From contig CALMSE010000315.1 of assembly GCA_937872275.1 (NCBI GenBank), positions 1 to 14,393 of the forward strand: 14,393 bases of DNA, given 5' to 3'. How positions within the stretch are numbered: the first letter of the stretch is position 1; each line of letters opens with the position of its first letter. Positions 5,842 through 12,224 of this stretch are shown here, one piece after another. The stretch is from an uncultured Leucobacter sp. GTDB lineage: Bacteria > Actinomycetota > Actinomycetes > Actinomycetales > Microbacteriaceae. Under the pieces are notes generated by a model that searched no databases, was not told the origin of the DNA, and was given only the letters and a program-made list of their open reading frames with translations. Both the position numbers and the translations under genes were made by a program.

Positions 5842-7256
5842 CGAACACGAACATGAAACTGAACGCCGGAGCGGACGCGTATCGCACGATCGACCCGATG
5901 ACGGGAGAGACCATTGCCGAGTTTCCGGTCATGGACGACGAGGCGCTGCGCGGGGTCATCACGCGATCCGACACCGCGTATCGATCGTTCCGGCATCTGC
6001 CGCTCGCCGAGCGCACCGAGATGCTGGCCCGCGCCGCCGAACTGCATCTCGAGCGCATCGGCGAGCTCGCGGCGCTGCTCACCATGGAGATGGGCAAACC
6101 GATCGCGCAGGCTCGGAGCGAGGTCGAGCTCGTGGCGTCGATCTACCGCTACTACGCCGAACGCGCCGCGGTCTTCCTCGCCGACGAGCCGCTCGACATC
6201 GCGGGCGAGGGCACCGCTCTCGTGAGCACCGAGCCGATCGGCCCGCTGCTCGGCGTCATGCCCTGGAATTTCCCGTACTACCAAGTCGCCCGCTTCGCGG
6301 CGCCGAACCTCGCGCTCGGCAACACGATCATCGTGAAGCACGCGAGGAACTGCCCGCAGTCGGCCCTCGCGATCGAGCGCCTGCTGCTCGACGCGGGGCT
6401 GCCGAGCGGGGCCTACATCAACGCGTTCGCGAGTGCGGGCCAGGTCGCGGAGATCATCGCCGATCCGCGGATCCGAGGTGTCTCGTTGACCGGCTCCGAG
6501 CGGGCGGGCTCTGCCGTGGCCGAGGTCGCGGGCCGGCACCTGAAGAAGGCGGTGCTCGAGCTCGGCGGATCCGACCCCTTCATCGTGCTCGCAGACGCCG
6601 ACCTCGACGCGGCGGTCGCCGCTGCGGTGCGCGGACGCGTTTCGAACGCGGGCCAGGCGTGCACCGCGTCGAAGCGGATGATCGTGGTCAACGCCGTGTA
6701 CGACGAGTTCTCGCGCAGATTCATCGAAGCGCTGACGGCGATCGTGCCGGGGGACCCGACCGACCCCGACACCGCCCTCGGCCCGCTCTCGTCGGCCTCG
6801 GCGGGGGAGGAGCTCGACGAGATCGTGCGGGAAGCCGTCGACAAGGGAGCGACGCTGCACCTCGCGGAGAGCGCCGGCCGATCAGGCGCCTTCTACCCTC
6901 CGGGAGTGCTGAGCGATGTGGTGCCCGGCATGCGGGCGTACCGCGAAGAGCTCTTCGGCCCGACTGCCGTGCTGCACCGCGTCGCGAACATCGATGAGGC
7001 GATCGAGCTCGCGAACGACTCGCCGTTCGGCCTCGGCAGCAGCGTGTTCACGCGCGATGAGCGGCTCGCGGACGAGATCGCACGGCGGCTCGAGGTCGGC
7101 ATGGTGTGGATCAACGGGTCGAGCCGCAGCGCCCCGGACCTCCCGTTCGGCGGGGTGAAGGCGTCGGGCGTCGGACGCGAGCTCGCGCGGTTCGGCATCG
7201 ACGAATTCGCGAACAAGAAGCTCATCCGGTCCCCACTGGCCTCGGCGGCCGGGTAG
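5838..7256 (+). CDS. chnE: NAD(P)-dependent aldehyde dehydrogenase, semialdehyde type (ChnE/CpnE-like)
   Basis: Oxidises an aldehyde to a carboxylic acid; here probably 6-oxohexanoate to adipate (or 5-oxovalerate to glutarate). 472 residues, within the range of the succinate-semialdehyde dehydrogenase-like branch. Seen: MPWNFP with Asn144, cofactor-region Lys167 (IIVKHARNCP), Rossmann loop SLTGSERAGSAVAE (about 216-229), general base Glu241 in LELGGSDP, and catalytic Cys275 in NAGQACTASKR; the C-terminal PFGGVKASGVGRE is also typical. The NAGQAC and KHA motifs match dicarboxylate-semialdehyde enzymes better than betaine-aldehyde types. The ATG overlaps the alcohol dehydrogenase stop by 4 bases and has GGAGAGGG upstream; a second Met at codon 6 has no such site. 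It is coupled to the preceding gene, as expected for two successive steps. Family and catalytic residues sure; exact substrate inferred from neighbours. Confidence 0.92.
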   Translation: MTNTNMKLNAGADAYRTIDPMTGETIAEFPVMDDEALRGVITRSDTAYRSFRHLPLAERTEMLARAAELHLERIGELAALLTMEMGKPIAQARSEVELVASIYRYYAERAAVFLADEPLDIAGEGTALVSTEPIGPLLGVMPWNFPYYQVARFAAPNLALGNTIIVKHARNCPQSALAIERLLLDAGLPSGAYINAFASAGQVAEIIADPRIRGVSLTGSERAGSAVAEVAGRHLKKAVLELGGSDPFIVLADADLDAAVAAAVRGRVSNAGQACTASKRMIVVNAVYDEFSRRFIEALTAIVPGDPTDPDTALGPLSSASAGEELDEIVREAVDKGATLHLAESAGRSGAFYPPGVLSDVVPGMRAYREELFGPTAVLHRVANIDEAIELANDSPFGLGSSVFTRDERLADEIARRLEVGMVWINGSSRSAPDLPFGGVKASGVGRELARFGIDEFANKKLIRSPLASAAG

Positions 7257-7381
7257 GGAGCCGGCCGGGCGAGAGACTGATCGGCTCAGGGCCGCAGGAG
7301 GTGCCGGAGGGCGCGACGGGAGACCGCCGCGCCCGGTTCGGCGTGCCCGGATCCATCCGTTCTGCAGGGCCGGTCAGTCGG

Positions 7382-7400
7382 GTGTTCCACTTCGGAACAC
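7382..7400. promoter_or_regulatory. perfect 7-bp inverted repeat upstream of the esterase-monooxygenase operon
   Basis: GTGTTCC-ACTTC-GGAACAC is a perfect dyad about 110 bp upstream of the esterase start; a related half-site GTGTTCT follows at 7411-7417. It is the clearest structure in the 254-bp gap 7257-7510. The distance is typical for an activator site. The nearby GAF/Fis-type regulator (10237-11955) is the natural candidate ligand, but nothing in the sequence proves the pairing. I see no strong sigma70 promoter in this gap. Confidence 0.5.
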
Positions 7401-7510
7401 TCGGCTTCGCGTGTTCTCGTGTGGTCTGGTGAGTGCGACCGCGACTCGCGCCGGTTCGGCGACGAGCGACGGCGGTACGAGTGAAGACGACGCGAACAAA
7501 GGAGTATCGG

Positions 7511-8419
7511 ATGTCAGACGCGACCCCGCAGGGCCTCATCGAGAGCAGGCTGCGCGACCTCTATCTGGATTGGTCGAACCTCATGGCCACCAAAGAGCTC
7601 GACATGCGGCTCTTCCGCAGCATCTTCGACGAGTGGCACCAGCCGACGGTCGAGCCGGAGGGCGTGAGCTACAAGGAGGAGACGGTCGGCGGCGTGCCCG
7701 GCATCTGGGCGTTCCCCGAGGGGGCCGACCGCTCGAAGGTGATGATCTACACGCACGGCGGCGGCTTCGCCGTCGGCTCGGCCTCGAGCCACCGCAAGCT
7801 GGCGGCGCACGTCGCGAAGGCCGTCGGCGCCACGGCGTTCGTGCTCGACTACCGACTGGCTCCGGAGCACCCGCACCCGGCGCAGGTGGAGGACGGCGTC
7901 GCGGTCTTCCACGCCCTGGTGGAGCGCGGAATCGCGCCCGAGAGCATCACCACGGTCGGCGACTCGGCCGGCGGCAACCTCGCCATCGGCATCGCCCTCG
8001 CGCTGCGCGACGAAGGCGCCCCCCTGCCCGGTGCCGTGGTCGTCTTCTCGCCCTGGCTCGATATGGAGAACGCGGGCGAGACGCTCGTCTCCAATGACGC
8101 GACCGACGCCCTCATCACCGTGCCCCTGCTGGAGGGTATGATCGCGGGTCGGCTCGGCGGCGGGACGAGCCCCGATGATCCCCTCGCGAACCCCCTCTAC
8201 GCCGATCTCACCGGCTTCCCGCGCCTCTACATCAATGCCGGAAGCCTCGAGTCGCTGCTCGACAACGCCACGCGCCTCCACGAGCGCGCGAGCGCAGCGG
8301 GCGTAGACGTGGTGCTCAACATCACCCCGGGTCAGCAGCATGTCTACCCGTTCCTGGCCGGCCGCGATCCCGCCGTCGACGCCGAACTGCGGGCCATCGG
8401 CGCCTGGCTCGGCGCCTGA
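7511..8419 (+). CDS. alpha/beta hydrolase, HSL-family esterase / lactone hydrolase (ChnC-like role)
   Basis: Esterase of 302 residues in the hormone-sensitive-lipase family, expected to open the lactone (or split the ester) made by the monooxygenase encoded next. Seen: oxyanion-hole motif HGGGFAVG starting at His82, nucleophile elbow GDSAGG with Ser152, YRLAPEHPHPA after the second strand, and His277 in QQHVYPF. At the usual catalytic aspartate position the chain reads SLESLLDNA, giving Glu247 rather than Asp; Asp251 is the second acidic residue of the motif. The ATG at 7511 has AAAGGAG 8 bases upstream; the open frame extends upstream but the extra residues are unlike the family. No signal peptide, so cytoplasmic. 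It is 45 bp from the monooxygenase and surely in the same operon, like lactonase/monooxygenase pairs in cyclic-ketone and acetone pathways. Substrate inferred. Confidence 0.9.
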   Translation: MSDATPQGLIESRLRDLYLDWSNLMATKELDMRLFRSIFDEWHQPTVEPEGVSYKEETVGGVPGIWAFPEGADRSKVMIYTHGGGFAVGSASSHRKLAAHVAKAVGATAFVLDYRLAPEHPHPAQVEDGVAVFHALVERGIAPESITTVGDSAGGNLAIGIALALRDEGAPLPGAVVVFSPWLDMENAGETLVSNDATDALITVPLLEGMIAGRLGGGTSPDDPLANPLYADLTGFPRLYINAGSLESLLDNATRLHERASAAGVDVVLNITPGQQHVYPFLAGRDPAVDAELRAIGAWLGA

Positions 8420-8464
8420 GCCATTCCCTCATTCCACCATCGAGAACCAGCAGGAGCTGCCGCT

Positions 8465-10084
8465 ATGACTTCATCATCCACCTCCCTCGACTTCGACGCC
8501 GTCGTGATCGGCGCCGGCTTCGGGGGCATCTACCAGGCGCACATGCTGCGCGACCGGCTCGGGCTGCGGGTGCGCGGCTTCGAGAAGGGCGACGGGTTCG
8601 GAGGGACCTGGTACTGGAACCGGTACCCGGGAGCCATGTCCGACACCGAGAGCCCCTACTACCGCTACTCCTTCGACGACGAGGTGCTGCAGGAGGCGGA
8701 GTGGACGAGGAAGTACCTCGACCAGCCCGACATCCTGCGCTATCTCGAGGGCGTCGTCGACCGCTACGACCTGCGCAAGGACTTCCGGCTCGGCACCGAG
8801 GTGACCTCGCTCGTCTTCGACGAGGAGGGCGAGTTCTGGCGCATCGGCACCTCGACCGGCGAGTCGGTCACCGCGCGCTACGTGGTGACCGCGCTCGGCC
8901 TGCTCGCCGCGACGAACATCCCCGACATCCCCGGCATCGACTCCTTCGCGGGGCGGCTGGTGCACACCGCAGAGTGGCCCGATGATCTCGACATCACGGG
9001 CAAGCGGGTCGGCGTGATCGGCACCGGGTCGACCGGCACCCAGTTCATCGTGGCCGCAGCCGAGCAGGCCGGCCGGCTCACCGTGTTCCAGCGCAACGCG
9101 CAGTACAGCGTGCCCTCGGGCAACGGCCCGGTCGGGCCGGGCGAGGTCGAGGAGGTCAAGGCGCGGTTCCCGGAGATCTGGCAGCAGGTTCGCGGGTCGG
9201 GGGTGGCCTTCGGCTTCGAGGAATCGGCCGTCGCGGCGACCGAGGTGAGCGAGGAGGAGCGCGAGCGGGTCTTCCAGGCGGCGTGGGAGCGCGGCAACGG
9301 CTTCTACTTCATGTTCGGCACCTTCAACGACATCGCCGTCAGCCCGGAGGCGAACGAGGCCGCCGCGGCATTCATCCGCCGCAAGATAGCGGAGACCGTG
9401 AAGGATCCCGAGACCGCGCGGCTGCTCACTCCCACGCTGCCGTACGCCAAGAGACCGCTCTGCAACCACAACTACTACGAGGTCTACAATCGCGAGAACG
9501 TCGAGCTCGTGTCGATACTGGAGAATCCGATCGTGGAGATCACGCCGAAGGGGGTGCGCACTGCGGACGGCGTGGAGCGGGAGCTCGACGTCATCGTGCT
9601 CGCCACCGGCTTCGACGCGGTCGACGGAAACTACCGTCGCATGGACCTGCGCGGGCGCGGCGGGGTCAGTGTCGACGAGCACTGGGCCGACGGCCCGTCG
9701 AGCTACCTCGGTGTCACCACGGCCGGGTTCCCGAACCTGTTCATGATCCTCGGCCCGAACGGCCCGTTCACGAACCTCGTACCGAGCATCGAGGTGCAGG
9801 TCGAGTTCATCACGGAGATGGTGGCCGAGGCCGAACGGCGGCAGGCCGTGATCGAGGCCTCGCGGCAGGCGGAGGAGGAGTGGACGGAGACCTGCAAGGC
9901 CATCGCTGACTTCACCCTCTTCCCGAAGACCGACTCGTGGATCTTCGGGGCGAACATCCCGGGGAAGAAGAACACGGTGATGTTCTACCTCGGGGGCCTC
10001 GGCAACTACCGGGGCATCCTCTCCGAGGTGCAGCAGGAGGGCTTCCGGGGCTTCGAGCTCAGCGGCGCGACGGTTCCGGCCTGA
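8465..10084 (+). CDS. chnB: Baeyer-Villiger monooxygenase, cyclohexanone monooxygenase-like
   Basis: Flavin- and NADPH-dependent type I Baeyer-Villiger monooxygenase, 539 residues (Acinetobacter CHMO is 543), inserting oxygen beside a ketone to give an ester or lactone. Seen: FAD Rossmann motif GAGFGG (16-21), GTWYWNRYPGA with Asp60 near the flavin, the class fingerprint FAGRLVHTAEWP (161-172), the NADPH Rossmann motif GTGSTG (186-191), Arg330 in YAKRPLC at the arginine that stabilises the peroxyflavin, ATGFDAVDGNY (380-390), GPNGPFTNL (430-438) and SWIFGANIPGKK (491-502) with Trp492. Many of these match CHMO from memory nearly residue for residue. The CHMO pocket positions Leu143, Phe432, Thr433, Leu435 and Ser438 are retained as Leu146, Phe435, Thr436, Leu438 and Ser441, favouring CHMO over cyclopentanone monooxygenase. 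Start supported by AGGAG 8 bases upstream. A strong hairpin follows the stop. Family sure; cyclohexanone as native substrate likely, not proved. Confidence 0.94.
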   Translation: MTSSSTSLDFDAVVIGAGFGGIYQAHMLRDRLGLRVRGFEKGDGFGGTWYWNRYPGAMSDTESPYYRYSFDDEVLQEAEWTRKYLDQPDILRYLEGVVDRYDLRKDFRLGTEVTSLVFDEEGEFWRIGTSTGESVTARYVVTALGLLAATNIPDIPGIDSFAGRLVHTAEWPDDLDITGKRVGVIGTGSTGTQFIVAAAEQAGRLTVFQRNAQYSVPSGNGPVGPGEVEEVKARFPEIWQQVRGSGVAFGFEESAVAATEVSEEERERVFQAAWERGNGFYFMFGTFNDIAVSPEANEAAAAFIRRKIAETVKDPETARLLTPTLPYAKRPLCNHNYYEVYNRENVELVSILENPIVEITPKGVRTADGVERELDVIVLATGFDAVDGNYRRMDLRGRGGVSVDEHWADGPSSYLGVTTAGFPNLFMILGPNGPFTNLVPSIEVQVEFITEMVAEAERRQAVIEASRQAEEEWTETCKAIADFTLFPKTDSWIFGANIPGKKNTVMFYLGGLGNYRGILSEVQQEGFRGFELSGATVPA

Positions 10085-10087
10085 GTC

Positions 10088-10127
10088 GGGCGGCGGGGGC
10101 GGGCGATGAACCCCGCCCCCGCCGCCC
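10088..10127. terminator. strong GC hairpin ending the esterase-monooxygenase operon
   Basis: A 16-bp perfect inverted repeat (10088-10103 with 10112-10127, all G and C) around an 8-base loop begins 3 bases after the monooxygenase stop. There is no U-tract after it, as is common for actinobacterial hairpin terminators. It separates the catabolic operon from the regulator gene. Confidence 0.7.
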
Positions 10128-10236
10128 CACTCATATTCGCGCGGCATCAATCGTCGGCCCAGCTCGTATTGGTGTCGGTCCGATCGCGGGCGATACTGAT
10201 TCGAGCGAGGACATCCCGCGGCGATACGAGGTACCG

Positions 10237-11955
10237 ATGAGCTCCGAATCCTATTCAGCGGCCGAGGTGCGGCGCGCCCGTGAGCGCTTGCTCGAGGCGG
10301 GGATCGTCTCGAGCAGGGCCGAGCGCATCCCTGCCGCGGTATCGCCCCTGATCGAGCGCAGCTGGCGCAGGTCGGTCTTCGAGGGGGTCGGGGGGACCGC
10401 GCCGGCCTCGGCGTCGCCGCGCTTCCTCGCCTCCGAGCCGAGCGTCGAGGCTCCGTTGAACCGGGCCGCCTCGGCCGTTCTGGAGCGCTGGGGTGATGCG
10501 CTCGCCGACATGAAGGCCGCGCTCTTCGTCAGCGACCGCTCCGGTCGCATCATCTCCCGGCGAGTGGGCGACGCCGCGCATGCGCGCAGCCTCGACCGGG
10601 CCGATGCCGCCGAGGGCTTCGACTTCTCGGAGTCCGCGCTGGGCACCAACGGCCTCGGCACGGTGCTCGAAGAGCGCTCCGCGGTGCTGGTTCGCGGCGC
10701 CGAGCACTTCGACGATTCGCTGCAGTCGCTCGCCTGCGCAGGGGCCCCGATCCGGGATCCGCTCTCCAAGCGGGTGATCGGGAGCGTCGCGCTCGCGGTG
10801 CCGGTCGATGCCTCGAACTCGATGATGATGACCGTTGCGAAACGGGCGGCCGACGACTTCCGCACGGTGATGCTCGAGGTGCTCCCCGACGAGCTCAGGC
10901 TGCTGCTGGCCCGCTTCGTGCGGGGGGAGGTCGACCGTCCGGCGATCGCCGTCGGTCGCGCCGGCGTCCTCGCGAACACCGGCGTGCTCCCTTGGCTGTC
11001 GGTGGAGCGGCAGATCTCGCTGTGGGACGAGCTGCAGGCCCACGAGTGGAGCCGGGGCGAGTGCTCCGTGCTCATCGCGGGTAGGCAGGGCTCGGCCCGG
11101 CGGATCCTCAACCACTCCGGCGAGGGCGTGTATCTGGTGGAGCTGGAGGAGGCCCCTCGCGGCGTGGCGGAGGCGCCCGGCGCCTCCGAACTGCTGCTGC
11201 GGCTGGACGCCGTGGCGCACGGCAGCGGCTGCCTGGCGCTCAGCGGCTCCGAGTGCGCCGGGGGTCGCGACCTCGGCCGCGAGTGGCTGCGGCACCGCAC
11301 GGGGGAGGAACCGCTCGTGTTCGAGGCGGGGGCCGATGGGCCGGCTGAGCTCCTCGCGCGGTCGCACCGGGCGCTCGCCTCCGGGTGCTCGGTCCTCGTG
11401 ACCGGGCTCGAGGCGCTCGGCGCCGAGCAGCACGAGCCGCTGAGCGCGCTGATCCGTTCCGTCCACCCGGCGGGCACGGCGAGGCTCGTGCTCTGCCTCT
11501 CCGAAGAGGTCGACTCCGGGCTGCGATGGCTCGTGGCGGAGGAGGTGCCGGTTTGGGGGATGCCGAGTCTCGGGGATGACCCGGATCGGGTGGTCCTGAT
11601 CGCTCAGCGCTTCGCGCGGGAGAACGGCGTGGTGCTCTCGCCGGCGCTCCTGCAGGCGCTCGCCAGATGGGACTGGCCGGGAGGGAAGGACGAACTCTGG
11701 GGGCTGCTCACGGCGGCGGCGGCGGCGCACCCTCGAAGTTTCCTCGACGTCGATGCGCTGCCCGACGAGATCCGATCGCGCGCGCGTCGGCTCTACGGCA
11801 TCGCGGCCTCGGAGTATCGGGCGATTCGCGCCGCGCTGCAGGAGGCGGGCGGCAACCGCTCACGGGCGGCTGAGTCGCTGGGCATCGGGCGCACGACGCT
11901 CTACCGGAAGCTGCGCGCCTACGGGCTGGACGGCGACTCGGCCCTGTCGGCGTGA
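10237..11955 (+). CDS. AcoR-type regulator: GAF domain, degenerate AAA+ region, Fis-type helix-turn-helix
   Basis: Transcriptional regulator of 572 residues with the AcoR/bacterial enhancer-binding architecture. Seen: N-terminal RSWRRS motif (41-46), a GAF-like sensor domain about 70-215 including ALFVSDRSGRIISR and SALGTNGLGT, a central region about 300-510, and a C-terminal Fis-type helix-turn-helix from about 526 (GGNRSRAAESLGIGRTTLYR, then KLRAYGL). The central region lines up with NtrC-type AAA+ domains at its end (WDWPGGKDELWGLL for the usual WPGNVREL) but lacks a Walker A GxxGxGK, a Walker B Asp-Glu and GAFTGA, so it should not bind or hydrolyse ATP normally nor act on sigma54. That fits actinobacteria, which generally lack sigma54. 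The ATG follows ACGAGGT; an in-frame extension upstream is a shadow over the monooxygenase gene. It probably senses a ketone or alcohol and activates the neighbouring operons, perhaps through 7382-7400 (inference). Confidence 0.88.
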   Translation: MSSESYSAAEVRRARERLLEAGIVSSRAERIPAAVSPLIERSWRRSVFEGVGGTAPASASPRFLASEPSVEAPLNRAASAVLERWGDALADMKAALFVSDRSGRIISRRVGDAAHARSLDRADAAEGFDFSESALGTNGLGTVLEERSAVLVRGAEHFDDSLQSLACAGAPIRDPLSKRVIGSVALAVPVDASNSMMMTVAKRAADDFRTVMLEVLPDELRLLLARFVRGEVDRPAIAVGRAGVLANTGVLPWLSVERQISLWDELQAHEWSRGECSVLIAGRQGSARRILNHSGEGVYLVELEEAPRGVAEAPGASELLLRLDAVAHGSGCLALSGSECAGGRDLGREWLRHRTGEEPLVFEAGADGPAELLARSHRALASGCSVLVTGLEALGAEQHEPLSALIRSVHPAGTARLVLCLSEEVDSGLRWLVAEEVPVWGMPSLGDDPDRVVLIAQRFARENGVVLSPALLQALARWDWPGGKDELWGLLTAAAAAHPRSFLDVDALPDEIRSRARRLYGIAASEYRAIRAALQEAGGNRSRAAESLGIGRTTLYRKLRAYGLDGDSALSA

Positions 11956-12224
11956 AGAGAGCGCCGCTCCGAATAGCGGAATCCGAACAATTGCGCAATG
12001 GGTGCGGGGTGGCCCTGGATTCTGTGATTTAATGACTGAATGTCCGGTAAGTAATAGCGCTTGCGATGACTTGCTCCTCGGTTTCCTATGCGGCGACCGA
12101 ACGTTCGCCCGGCCCGGAACGGCCTCCGAGCGGCCCTCAGGGGCAGCAGTTCGCCGTGAGTCCCTCCCCCCCCCCAACCCCGTGTGCGCCGAGCCGGCCG
12201 GAGTGCACGAACAACGGAGTTCAC
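11956..12224. promoter_or_regulatory. transporter leader region with palindromes and a 10-C tract
   Basis: This 269-bp stretch has no gene. It holds a 10-bp palindrome ATTGCGCAAT (11990-11999), a comparatively AT-rich segment around 12020-12055 likely to contain the promoter, a second 10-bp palindrome CGAACGTTCG (12098-12107), and a homopolymer of ten C residues (12166-12175) about 50 bp before the transporter ATG. A short weak hairpin (CCGCT/AGCGG, 11964-11979) follows the regulator stop. I cannot assign -35 and -10 boxes with confidence. Confidence 0.4.

Noticed and set aside
7258..7287. GAGCCG/CGGCTC inverted repeat after the aldehyde dehydrogenase as a terminator
   Set aside because: Six base pairs with an 18-base loop is within chance expectation in this GC-rich sequence.
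8474..10150. 558-codon minus-strand frame opposite the monooxygenase
   Set aside because: Antisense shadow; the plus strand encodes a full-length Baeyer-Villiger monooxygenase with all motifs.
10237..11955. Calling the regulator a sigma54-dependent activator
   Set aside because: Walker A, Walker B and GAFTGA motifs are missing, and no -24/-12 promoter was seen before the neighbouring operons.
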